Part shown: positions 28,101 through 36,041 of the stretch, in pieces
Numbering within the stretch: position 1 is the stretch's first letter
How the letters are laid out: each line of letters begins with the position of its first letter
Source of the DNA: Limibacterium fermenti
Lineage (GTDB): Bacteria; Bacteroidota; Bacteroidia; Bacteroidales; Dysgonomonadaceae
Direction: 5' to 3'
Length of the DNA stretch: 64,000 bases
NCBI RefSeq assembly: GCF_041902845.1
Contig: NZ_CP159486.1
Span: 1,798,001 to 1,862,000, forward strand
The notes under the pieces: generated by a model
Databases searched by the model: none
What the model saw: the letters and a program-made list of their open reading frames with translations, nothing else
What the model was told of the DNA's origin: nothing
Position numbers and translations under genes: made by a program

Positions 28101-28273
28101 TTAATTTCCCAGCTATCCGGAATATAGGAATTCAAGACTTGCGTATGTACGTAAACGGGACGAATTTATTTACAATAGACAATGTCAAGGTACAGGATCC
28201 GGAAGCCAATGCTACCGGAAGGGAATACCCACAGCGCCGTATCTGGAATGCCGGTGTATCTATAACATTCTAA
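25166..28273 (+). CDS. SusC-like TonB-dependent outer-membrane transporter
   Basis: Carries oligosaccharides across the outer membrane with its SusD partner. About 1035 residues. After the signal peptide (ending near V-M-A-Q), a carboxypeptidase-regulatory-like domain (TVTGSVSDESGQPLIGVNV) leads to the TonB-box region DEIVVVGYG, the plug (GTTIRIRGTNSLGFKDPLIVVDGVPG) and a barrel ending in RIWNAGVSITF. The ATG at 25166 is chosen; GTG 25142 and ATG 25193 are alternatives. susD follows after 11 bp. Confidence 0.95.
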   Translation: MNKKLILKQMKTKIRPRFGRILLSLFFVLSTVAVMAQKTVTGSVSDESGQPLIGVNVIVKDAATIGTMTGNDGKYSLEVPNENSVLVFSYIGYITKEVKVESQTVINQTLAEETRLIDEIVVVGYGVQKKVTVTGAVASVAGDELKVSPTTNLSNAMVGRMPGVIGFQRADEPGGGGTTIRIRGTNSLGFKDPLIVVDGVPGRAGGLNRINPNEIESMSVLKDASAAIYGSRAANGVILITTKRGKEGKPTITYTGNMGFSQPTRIPELANAFEYATMVNEIDKYSGREPRYSQEDLRLWQDGSDPWGHPDTDWYRETIKNVSPMYRHDVSITGGSDRYKFYVSLAANGEDGVYKNSANRYDQYSTRVNLDMKVNDYLDMSYGSVNRLQVTNYPARGAADIFSSMVRSKPILPAYWPTGEPGPDIEYGDNPVVRATPATGKDLYKAYFIQNTLRATFKVPGVEGLSLVGTASYDQYFNNRRRFETPFTLYTWDGNPEHTLTPSLKGVSQPQLEERREEQTDWMTNLVANYDRSFGDHNLGATLGLEAQKNQWRMVRATRKYFISDALDEINNGSVTDMETEGHSWTESRINYFGRLNYNYLEKYLLEFVFRYDGSYRFPKDKRYGFFPGVSAAWRASEEDFWKENLSFINYFKLRGSISQTGSDYLVDNDGNIDRTIQYLNTYGFGTEYLFGTTFQKTLYPTRTPNPNITWEVGTTYDLGLEFKFLDNRLSLETDLFYHKRTNMLIYRNASLPQISGITLPRENIGKMENRGIEGLVTWADRTGKLDYDVSFNMTYANNKLVFWDETPGIPDYQKRTGKPVNTELWYIADGVFNTKEELDSYPHWANARTGDIKFVDVNGDKKIDADDRVRSDKNSEPTFVFGITLGLRWNNFDLRALFQGATGGITYIWRERAGEAGNYYKFMYENRWTEENPMVEHPRAYNRENEYWAKEGTDQKNTYYQFKTDYLRLKNMELGYTFNFPAIRNIGIQDLRMYVNGTNLFTIDNVKVQDPEANATGREYPQRRIWNAGVSITF

Positions 28274-28284
28274 AATTAAGAATT

Positions 28285-30177
28285 ATGAAAAATATAAAAC
28301 AACTAACAGCCGTAATCGTTGTGGGTTTCACGATCATCCTTAATTCCTGCTCGGATTTTATGGATATCGTTCCTTCTACTTCTTATACGGAAGAGATGGT
28401 TTTTACGGATGCCGCCCTGACCCAAGCTTTCGTAAATGATTTATACAATAACATACATCCGGGTGCACAAGAACATTCCTTGGACGGATTAACCGACGAT
28501 GCTTACTTTACCCATAACTATGGGCAAAAAGATATTGTTGAAGCTGTTTCTATTTCACAGAGTAACCTTCAATGGTATGATAATGATAACAATCCGTTTA
28601 AATGGCAAAAAAGATATAGTGGTATCCGCTATGCCAATATTATCATCAATAATATTGACAATGTACCCGAAAAGATCGGATATAACCTGGAGCGTATGAA
28701 GGGTGAAGCCTATTATATGCGTGCGCATATGTATCACGAACTTATACGCGGCTTCGGAGGAGTGCCCATTGTTACGGAAGACTTCTCCCTTGATCAGGTA
28801 GAGGAAATGAAAAAGCCGCGTAATACCATGCGTGAATGTCTGGAATTTATTGTAAGCGACTTGGAAAAAGCCGAAGAATATCTTCCGGAAACCGTCGGTT
28901 CCGCAGAATGGGGGAGGGTAACCAAGTATGTGGCAACCGGATTAAAAGCCCGTATTTTACTGCATGTGGCCAGTCCGTTGTATGCCGATCGCACGGTAAA
29001 TACCCTGGTTGTTAATCAATTCGATGGTGATCGTATGGCTACTTATCGTGCTGCCAAAGAGGCTGCAATTAAAGTAATCGAGGATGGTCCATTCAAACTG
29101 ATCGATTGCAGGGGAGGGCTCAATACCGAAAGAGCGGAAAAATTCAAAGCTATTATGACGGATGTGCAAAACAGTGAGCAAATGTTTGTCCGTAATTACC
29201 ATACATCTATTGGTGCTGAGAATAGTATGGGGAAATGGCATGGTCCCAATGGTTATCATAACTGGGCAGGAACTACACCCACCCAGGACTTGGTAATGGC
29301 GTTTGAATTCGAGGATGGTACTATGCCGGAAGGGATGACTAAACCTGGGGAATCCCGGAAAGGAAATCCCTATAATGGTCGCGAACCTCGTTTTTATGCC
29401 ACTGTGGCTACTGACGGAAATACATGGGGACGTCCGCGTCCGGCAGATGCTGCTACCTTAGATCCTACCCCTCTGGGACGCCTGCAGGCCGGCAAATATG
29501 AAGTAACAAACGGTGATGTGGAAATTGAATACCGGGATGGTGTTGTCCGCCGTTCGATGTGGGGAGTGGATACCCGTCAGGGTCCTATCGAGGACTGGAA
29601 TGGCTCATGGACAGGTTATTATGAGAAAAAACTTATTGATACATCTGTCGATGCTCAGTATTTCAGGCAAACCGTCCCCCATGTTTTTATGCGTTTGGCT
29701 GAAATGTACTTGATTGCAGCAGAAGCGTGTGTGGAATTGAATGAATTGGAAGAAGCCGCAAAATGGATGGATATTTTGCGTGGACGTATAGAGTTGAAAG
29801 ATACCAGGTCTGCTCTTGCAGCCCGTGGTAAACAATTTAATCAGGTCGATATGCGTGAATTTGTACGGCAGCAACGTCGCGTTGAATTTGCCTATGAACA
29901 GCACCGGTATTTTGATGTCCGTCGCTGGATGACCGCGCCGGAGGCTGGCAATAAACCTTTAACGGGTATTATTGTAGAGGGTATCTTAAAACCGGGTAAG
30001 ACATCCATGAAACCCTATATTCACAACGAAGAGATATACGATTATTACTATTATGTAAATGATCTTTCCAGTCGCGAGAATAGGAAATGGCTTGACAAGA
30101 TGTATTTTGCTCCCATCCATCAGGATGAAATTCGTCGTAATCCCAATTTGGTTCAAAATCCGGGATACGGGGAATGA
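28285..30177 (+). CDS. SusD/RagB-like glycan-binding lipoprotein
   Basis: Surface lipoprotein (630 aa) that caps the SusC transporter. Lipobox LNSC with cysteine 22. SusD features are visible: YYMRAHMYHELIRGFGGVPI in the TPR region, ADRTVNT, RLAEMYLIAAEACVELN, and the C-terminal REFVRQQRRVEFAYEQHRYFDVRRW. It is co-transcribed with the SusC gene. A strong hairpin lies just downstream. Confidence 0.95.
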   Translation: MKNIKQLTAVIVVGFTIILNSCSDFMDIVPSTSYTEEMVFTDAALTQAFVNDLYNNIHPGAQEHSLDGLTDDAYFTHNYGQKDIVEAVSISQSNLQWYDNDNNPFKWQKRYSGIRYANIIINNIDNVPEKIGYNLERMKGEAYYMRAHMYHELIRGFGGVPIVTEDFSLDQVEEMKKPRNTMRECLEFIVSDLEKAEEYLPETVGSAEWGRVTKYVATGLKARILLHVASPLYADRTVNTLVVNQFDGDRMATYRAAKEAAIKVIEDGPFKLIDCRGGLNTERAEKFKAIMTDVQNSEQMFVRNYHTSIGAENSMGKWHGPNGYHNWAGTTPTQDLVMAFEFEDGTMPEGMTKPGESRKGNPYNGREPRFYATVATDGNTWGRPRPADAATLDPTPLGRLQAGKYEVTNGDVEIEYRDGVVRRSMWGVDTRQGPIEDWNGSWTGYYEKKLIDTSVDAQYFRQTVPHVFMRLAEMYLIAAEACVELNELEEAAKWMDILRGRIELKDTRSALAARGKQFNQVDMREFVRQQRRVEFAYEQHRYFDVRRWMTAPEAGNKPLTGIIVEGILKPGKTSMKPYIHNEEIYDYYYYVNDLSSRENRKWLDKMYFAPIHQDEIRRNPNLVQNPGYGE

Positions 30178-30186
30178 TAAACGGCG

Positions 30187-30232
30187 AGACTGTCCGGAAA
30201 ATAGAATATGATTCAAAGTTTCCGGATAGTCT
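30187..30232 (+). terminator. Strong hairpin after susD (terminator or attenuator)
   Basis: Fourteen-base arms (AGACTGTCCGGAAA with TTTCCGGATAGTCT, one G-T pair) enclose an 18-base loop, followed by AT-rich DNA. It sits between susD and the Gfo/Idh gene and may keep susCD transcripts more abundant than downstream genes. Confidence 0.75.
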
Positions 30233-30255
30233 AATAAATAATAATATTGGATATT

Positions 30256-31422
30256 ATGAAGCATAGAAAACTAAAAATGGGTATGGTTGGCGGCGGAAAC
30301 GACGCCTTTATCGGGGCAATTCACCGTGGGGCGGCAGTCATGGACAATTTAATTGAGCTGACTTGCGGTTGCTTTAGCGTAGATCCGGAGATATCGAGAA
30401 GTTCCGGGCAGTCTTATTTCTTACCGGATGATAGAATATATGATACCTATCAGCAAATGTTCGAACATGAAATGTCGTTGCCCGAGGAAGAACGAATGGA
30501 TTTTGTAACCATCGTTACTCCCAACAAGTGGCATTTCGAGCCGGCAATGATGGCTTTGGAAAGAGGCTTCCATGTGGTATTGGATAAACCGATGACTTTT
30601 TCGTTGGATGAAGCTAAACTTTTGAAAAATAAAATCGAAGAGACCGGATTAATACTCGCGCTTACGCATGTCTATTCGGGGTATCCTGCTGTAAAAGAAG
30701 CTAAGGCAAGAATTGCAAAAGGAGAACTCGGCAAGTTAAGGAGGGTTTATGTGGAATATACGCAAGGATGGCTTTCCGACCGGATAGAATTGCAGGGTGG
30801 AAATAATGCCGGATGGCGTACCGACCCAAAACGTACGGGTAAAGCGGGATGTATCGGTGATATCGGAACACATGCCTGGCACTTGGTCGAATATATTACC
30901 GGGTTGAGAGTGCAGCAAGTGTGCGCTGATCTTCATACGTTTGTGGATGGGCGTCCGGTGGATGATGACGGGGCCGCATTTCTGCGGTTCGAAAATAACA
31001 TGAGTGGAGTTTTAATGGCGACTCAAATTGCAACAGGGGAAGCGAATAATATCCGTATTCGTGTGTATGGTGATAAAGGAGGATTGGAGTGGCGCCAAAT
31101 GGAGCCGAACAGATTGATTTTAAGATGGGGAAATAAACCCTCGGAAGAATTATATATGGGAAATAATGAATATCTTCATCCCTTAGCTCTTTGGAATACA
31201 AGGACTCCATCGGGTCATCCGGAAGGGTTTATTGAAGCTTTTGCCAATATCTACCGTAATTTTGCACTTACCATAACGGCCAAAAGAAAAGGGGAAATAC
31301 CCGATGAGAGGATGCTCGATTTTCCGGCCGTTGAAGATGGCGTGAGAGGGATGCAATTTATAGAAACAATGGTTAAAGCAGGGTTTGACAATGATCATAA
31401 ATGGCATAATTGGCTCGATTAA
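30256..31422 (+). CDS. Gfo/Idh/MocA family oxidoreductase (cytoplasmic)
   Basis: NAD(P)-dependent sugar dehydrogenase/oxidoreductase of about 388 residues without signal peptide. The Rossmann motif is GMVGGGNDAFIG, the family K-P motif is LDKPMTF, and the C-terminal domain contains GDIGTHAWHLVEY with the likely catalytic His. The substrate is unknown. It opens the enzyme part of the SusCD locus. A TTG at 30247 is the only earlier start; ATG 30256 is preferred. Confidence 0.9.
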   Translation: MKHRKLKMGMVGGGNDAFIGAIHRGAAVMDNLIELTCGCFSVDPEISRSSGQSYFLPDDRIYDTYQQMFEHEMSLPEEERMDFVTIVTPNKWHFEPAMMALERGFHVVLDKPMTFSLDEAKLLKNKIEETGLILALTHVYSGYPAVKEAKARIAKGELGKLRRVYVEYTQGWLSDRIELQGGNNAGWRTDPKRTGKAGCIGDIGTHAWHLVEYITGLRVQQVCADLHTFVDGRPVDDDGAAFLRFENNMSGVLMATQIATGEANNIRIRVYGDKGGLEWRQMEPNRLILRWGNKPSEELYMGNNEYLHPLALWNTRTPSGHPEGFIEAFANIYRNFALTITAKRKGEIPDERMLDFPAVEDGVRGMQFIETMVKAGFDNDHKWHNWLD

Positions 31423-31792
31423 ATGATATTTTACTATCATAAATGACATAATTGTCTCATTCATGTGATAAAAATAATTATTTACTTTCTGATTATTGAT
31501 AAATGTAGTATTTTAGCGTCTTAATTTTGCCACGATAATATCGGGTATCCGGCATTGCGGAAAGAGTGTCTTGTTGATCCAAATAATGAAGAAAACAAAT
31601 AGGTGGCCATCGTATCTCAATTTCGGTGATCCTCGGTGCGAAAGAAAGGAGTTTACAATCAGCAAAAGGCATATCTGAAGGCTAAACAAGTCATAGAAGT
31701 AATTTCTGCTTGGATATTTGTAGATTAATGAGATTGAATATTGATTGGCACATGTTAAATATATACGAAACTGATAATTTAAAACGGGAAAA
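31423..31792. other. Spacer before the GH43 gene
   Basis: No coding signal. It begins with a hairpin (ATGATA/TATCAT), then an imperfect copy (31436-31462) of the last 27 bp of the preceding gene (31394-31420), and contains a -7 box TAATTTTG at 31522-31529, far (about 260 bp) from the next start. Confidence 0.5.
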
Positions 31793-32902
31793 ATGAATTT
31801 TATTCGATTAGTCTTGATTGTTTTTTTGGCGATTATGGCTTCGTGCGCGCCTTCCAAAAAGCAAGAAATCACGTTGCAAAACCCTCTACCGGTAGAATTC
31901 GGTGATCCGTATATTTTAAGGGCTTCATCGGGCAAGTTCTATATGTATGGTACCACGGAAGGGCTGCTCGGATTTAAGACCTATTCGTCGGACGATTTGG
32001 TTAATTGGAAAGAGGAAGGAACCGTTTATGAAGGTGCAACCCCTGAATCGTGGACGGTGGATTGTTTTTGGGCGCCGGAGGTCTATGAACGAAACGGGAA
32101 GTATTACCTTTGGTACAGCGCCAATTGGAAGCATAATCCTACGAATGAAGGCGAGAATTTCCGTATTGGAGTGGCCGTAGCGGATAATCCTACAGGTCCT
32201 TTCAAAGAAATAAGTGACGGCCCTGTATTCGATCCCGGCTATCCGATTATCGACGCGAATGTCTATTTTGATGATGAAAACGGAAAGGCCTATCTGTACT
32301 ATTCCCGCTGTTGCTACAAGCATCCGGTGGAAAGTGAAGTAGCCGATTGGGCAAAACAACAAGGGTGGTTCGATGAGATTGAAGAGAGTTGGATTTATGG
32401 CGTGGAGTTGAACCCGGATTTTTCGGGGGTGATCGGCGAGCCGCAATTAATGCTTCGTCCTCCCGTGAGCATGAGTGATACACAAGCCGAATGGGAAAGC
32501 CGATCGGTTACGTCGAAAGAAGTGAACAGGCGTTGGACGGAAGGATCTTTCTTATTCAAAAAAGATGATACCTATTATATGATGTATTCCGCCAACTTCT
32601 TCGGAGGGCAGAATTATGCCGTCGGATATGCCACGGCGAAGCATCCTTTAGGCCCTTTTGAAAAATCCGCCGATAATCCCGTTTTGGAAAAAAATACAAC
32701 TCACGGGGGATCGGTAACAGGTACCGGGCATAATATGGTCTTAGACCTTCCGGACGGGAAAATGCTTTGTGTCTATCATGGGCGTACGCAGGCTACGGGT
32801 GATAGCCGGGTCGTATTTATCGATAAAATGGAAATCGATGATAACGGCCGGTTGATCGTACACGGGCCGACGACCGAAAAACAACAAATATCTCTGCCTT
32901 AA
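31793..32902 (+). CDS. GH43-like glycoside hydrolase lipoprotein
   Basis: A 369-residue five-bladed propeller enzyme with a lipoprotein signal (lipobox A-S-C, cysteine 18). The three catalytic acids of family 43-type enzymes fit D38 (EFGDPYIL), D154 (IIDANVYF) and E250 (RRWTEGSFLF). Family members release arabinose, xylose or galactose units. The cysteine-rich strand YYSRCCYKHP is unusual. It is probably the hydrolase of this locus, placed between the Gfo/Idh gene and the cytochrome fusion. Confidence 0.87.
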   Translation: MNFIRLVLIVFLAIMASCAPSKKQEITLQNPLPVEFGDPYILRASSGKFYMYGTTEGLLGFKTYSSDDLVNWKEEGTVYEGATPESWTVDCFWAPEVYERNGKYYLWYSANWKHNPTNEGENFRIGVAVADNPTGPFKEISDGPVFDPGYPIIDANVYFDDENGKAYLYYSRCCYKHPVESEVADWAKQQGWFDEIEESWIYGVELNPDFSGVIGEPQLMLRPPVSMSDTQAEWESRSVTSKEVNRRWTEGSFLFKKDDTYYMMYSANFFGGQNYAVGYATAKHPLGPFEKSADNPVLEKNTTHGGSVTGTGHNMVLDLPDGKMLCVYHGRTQATGDSRVVFIDKMEIDDNGRLIVHGPTTEKQQISLP

Positions 32903-32941
32903 AATAATCGTATAATACAAAGAAGTTTTACTTTTACTGAC

Positions 32942-34525
32942 ATGAAATCGACATCGGATACGAAAAAGCACTCCTCTAAACGCAGAAATCAATTTTATCG
33001 GCGAAAATTCTTTTATCTCTTGATAGGGGTTATTGCCGGCATTGTATTGGTTGCGGCATTGTATCAAACTTCGGTCTATTTTTCCACTAACGAATCGTGC
33101 ATGATGTGCCATGTCCATCCGCATGCTGAAGACTCGTGGCAGCTATCGGCGCATGTAAACAACGGAAGCGGGGTAATGGTGAATTGCGTGGATTGCCACC
33201 TTCCGCCGACCGATAATACCTGGCAGCATTATACGGCTAAACTGCAATTGGGCGTTCGCGATGTTTGGGGGTATCTTACAAAAGACAGCGCCGATTTCGA
33301 CTGGGATAAGAAATCGGAACTGGAACATGCGGTGAAATACGTCCCGAATGCTTCGTGTGTGAAGTGTCATCAAAATCTTTTTCCGCAAGGTATTTCCGAC
33401 GAAGGTATTACGGCACATATGTATTACGATGAGAATCACGCAAAGATGGATCTTCAATGCATTAGTTGCCATCTGGATGCAGGACACCATAATCCGAATT
33501 ACTCGCATTCGCGCATGACGGGTATTCCGGGCTTGAGCGCATCCGGCAGTAGCGCAACAGACACAAGCCGGTTTTTTAAGGAACCTGCTCAGGTCACTTC
33601 TTTTACCGATTTTGTAGAGCAGATACCCGGTACTGCGATCTCCTTTAAAATGGTGGCTGTCCCCGGCGGAAATTTCACAATGGGTAGTCCTGAAAAGGAA
33701 CCTTTCCACAAACCCGATGAAGCGCCGCAGCATCCGGTAACGGTGAATTCGTTCTTTATGGCGGAGATCGAGACGACTTGGGAGCAGTATTGGGCTTTTT
33801 ACGGCAGTACGATGAGCGAGGGGCGTACTCCTCCCGAAACGACTTACGAGCGGAATATGCAGGCGCTCGATGTGGATGCCATTTCCGGCCCGACTCCTCC
33901 TTTCGGATTCCCGGATCAGGGATGGGGCGGTGATAAACGTCCGGCGATTACCATGACGCATTATGCGGCGGAAATATTCTGTCTGTGGTTATCCAAAAAG
34001 AGCGGCAAAAAGTATCGTCTGCCGACCGAAGCGGAATGGGAATATGCCGCTCGTGGAGGAACTGCTTCTCCTTATTTCTTTGGCGGTAATCCGAAAGATT
34101 TTTCGGATCAGGGTTTTTGGAGAAAGATATTTCCTGCTAAAACGGATAGTATTTCTTCGTATGTGATCTATACTAAAAACAGCCGGGGGCGCACGCAAGA
34201 GCCGGATGTCGTGAAATCCAATCCGTTCGGACTGAAGAATATGCTTGGAAACGTGATGGAGTATTGTGCCGATAAATATGATCCGGAGGTGTATGGCAAA
34301 CGGGCGGATGGGGCACAAGATCCGGTAAACACGCAGGGTGAGGAATGGGTGATTCGTGGCGGTAATTATTTATCGGATGCGGCGGATGTACGTAGTGCCG
34401 CACGGGATCATACGTTGCATGATTCTTGGCTGAAAACCGATCCGCAACAGCCGAAAAGTATCTGGTGGTATTCCGATATCCGGGGAATCGGATTCAGGGT
34501 CGTGTGCGAGACAATGGAGAATTGA
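32942..34525 (+). CDS. Tetraheme NapC/NrfH-like cytochrome fused to an FGE-like domain
   Basis: A 527-residue two-part protein. Residues 1-47 hold a basic stretch and one membrane helix (about 23-43). Residues 48-200 carry four heme c motifs: CMMCH (53-57), CVDCH (82-86), CVKCH (139-143) and CISCH (173-177), as in NapC/NirT quinol-oxidising cytochromes. Residues about 232-525 form a sulfatase-modifying-factor (FGE/SUMF1)-type domain: MVAVPGGNFTMGSPEKEP, RLPTEAEWEYAARGG, NPFGLKNMLGNVMEYC, WVIRGGNYL, GFRVVCE. The two cysteines of true formylglycine-generating enzymes, expected just after the RGG motif, are missing (S and V there). The fusion should face the periplasm and exchange electrons with the quinone pool. 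A function in sugar oxidation is inferred from the neighbours. Confidence 0.87.
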   Translation: MKSTSDTKKHSSKRRNQFYRRKFFYLLIGVIAGIVLVAALYQTSVYFSTNESCMMCHVHPHAEDSWQLSAHVNNGSGVMVNCVDCHLPPTDNTWQHYTAKLQLGVRDVWGYLTKDSADFDWDKKSELEHAVKYVPNASCVKCHQNLFPQGISDEGITAHMYYDENHAKMDLQCISCHLDAGHHNPNYSHSRMTGIPGLSASGSSATDTSRFFKEPAQVTSFTDFVEQIPGTAISFKMVAVPGGNFTMGSPEKEPFHKPDEAPQHPVTVNSFFMAEIETTWEQYWAFYGSTMSEGRTPPETTYERNMQALDVDAISGPTPPFGFPDQGWGGDKRPAITMTHYAAEIFCLWLSKKSGKKYRLPTEAEWEYAARGGTASPYFFGGNPKDFSDQGFWRKIFPAKTDSISSYVIYTKNSRGRTQEPDVVKSNPFGLKNMLGNVMEYCADKYDPEVYGKRADGAQDPVNTQGEEWVIRGGNYLSDAADVRSAARDHTLHDSWLKTDPQQPKSIWWYSDIRGIGFRVVCETMEN

Positions 34526-34526
34526 T

Positions 34527-34603
34527 AATTACCAAATTACAAATTACGAATGACAAATTACGAATGACAAATGACAAATGACAAATTACGAATTACAAAT
34601 AAC
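34527..34603. repeat. Tandem 7-bp repeat (GTAATTN family, reverse orientation)
   Basis: Eleven or so heptamers of AATTACR/AATGACA type, the reverse complement of the repeat at 14295-14384. They begin right after the stop of the cytochrome fusion and fill most of the spacer. Confidence 0.9.
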
Positions 34604-34655
34604 TGAAAGCTGATAGCTTATCAATAATTAAAACAATCTATTAAATAACAAACAA

Positions 34656-36032
34656 ATGAAAGAGAATGTAACCAGAAGAGCTTTTTTGAAAAGTTCGGCT
34701 GCTGTTGGAGCGATAGGCGTTATTGGGGCAAGCGGAACAACCGGCTTATTGACTTCTTGTAGTGGAAACAAAAAAAATGCAATAACACCTTTAAAGGAAC
34801 CGGGAACCTATTATATACCGGAACTTCCGGATATGGCTAAGGACGGAAAAGAGCTTAAGGCCGGCGTAATAGGTTGCGGCGGTAGAGGTTCGGGCGCCGC
34901 GTTCGATTTTCTGAATGCTGCGAACGGGGTGACTATCGTTGCCTTAGGCGATGTTTTCGAGGATAAAGTAAACTCTTTGGCTGACAAGCTAAAAGCAGAG
35001 AAGAATATCGATGTTCCTGCCGATAAACGTTTCGTAGGACTGGACGCGTATAAACAAGTCATTGATAGCGGTGTGGATGTCGTTATTAATGCAACTCCGC
35101 CGTTTTTCCGTCCTTCGCATTTCCAGTATGCCGTAGAAAAAAACAAACATTGTTTCCTGGAAAAACCGATTTGTGTCGATGCGGTCGGATACCGCACGAT
35201 TATTGCCGCCGCCAAACAGGCGCAAGCTAAAAACCTGAGGGTGGTAACCGGTACACAACGCCATCATCAACGTAATTATGTGGAATCTTATCAAAAGATT
35301 ATGGAAGGGACCATTGGAGAAATTACCGGCGGGGTGGTTTATTGGAATCAAAATATGCTTTGGTATCGGGACCGGCAACCGGGATGGAACGATTTTGAAT
35401 ATATGGTGCGCGACTGGGTCAATTGGAAATGGCTGTCGGGAGATCATATTGTTGAACAACATGTTCATAATATCGACGTATTTACTTGGTTTAGTGGTTT
35501 GAAGCCTGTAAGCGCCGTCGGATTCGGATCGCGCCAGCGTCGTGTAACCGGCGATCAGTTTGACAATTTCAGCATAGATATTACGATGGAAAACGGTGTG
35601 CATTTGCATAGTATGTGCCGCCAGATAGACGGTTGCGCCAATAATGTGAGCGAGTTTATCCAGGGCGCCAAAGGATCTTGGTCTACCGCCAATGGTGAAA
35701 CGGTAATCAAAGATTTACAGGGAAATATTCTCTGGCAATTCGATGCGGAAGCTGAAAAAACGACTTATAAACAAACCAATCCGTACGTGTTGGAACATGT
35801 CAACTGGATCAATAGCATTCGTGGAAATAAGCCCATCGAACAAGCTTCGGAGACCGCGGTGTCGAATATGGCGGCTATTATGGGACGCGAATCGGCTTAT
35901 ACCGGCGAGGAAACCAAATGGGAGGTCATGACGGCCTCGGCTTTGGATTATACCCCTCAAGATTTAAATATCGGCAAAATGAATATGTCCGGATTTACCG
36001 TACCTGTTCCGGGAAAACCACAGGATAAATAA
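34656..36032 (+). CDS. Tat-exported Gfo/Idh/MocA family oxidoreductase
   Basis: A 458-residue sugar oxidoreductase. The N-terminus has a twin-arginine signal (V-T-R-R-A-F-L-K) with a hydrophobic stretch and a cysteine (TSCSG), so it may be a Tat-exported lipoprotein carrying its nicotinamide cofactor folded inside, as in glucose-fructose oxidoreductase. Rossmann motif AGVIGCGGRGSG, K-P motif LEKPICV, and C-terminal DHIVEQHVHNID with conserved histidines. It probably oxidises a sugar or glycoside in the periplasm. The next gene starts 10 bp downstream and is also Tat-exported. Confidence 0.9.
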   Translation: MKENVTRRAFLKSSAAVGAIGVIGASGTTGLLTSCSGNKKNAITPLKEPGTYYIPELPDMAKDGKELKAGVIGCGGRGSGAAFDFLNAANGVTIVALGDVFEDKVNSLADKLKAEKNIDVPADKRFVGLDAYKQVIDSGVDVVINATPPFFRPSHFQYAVEKNKHCFLEKPICVDAVGYRTIIAAAKQAQAKNLRVVTGTQRHHQRNYVESYQKIMEGTIGEITGGVVYWNQNMLWYRDRQPGWNDFEYMVRDWVNWKWLSGDHIVEQHVHNIDVFTWFSGLKPVSAVGFGSRQRRVTGDQFDNFSIDITMENGVHLHSMCRQIDGCANNVSEFIQGAKGSWSTANGETVIKDLQGNILWQFDAEAEKTTYKQTNPYVLEHVNWINSIRGNKPIEQASETAVSNMAAIMGRESAYTGEETKWEVMTASALDYTPQDLNIGKMNMSGFTVPVPGKPQDK

Positions 36033-36041
36033 TAAAAGCGT

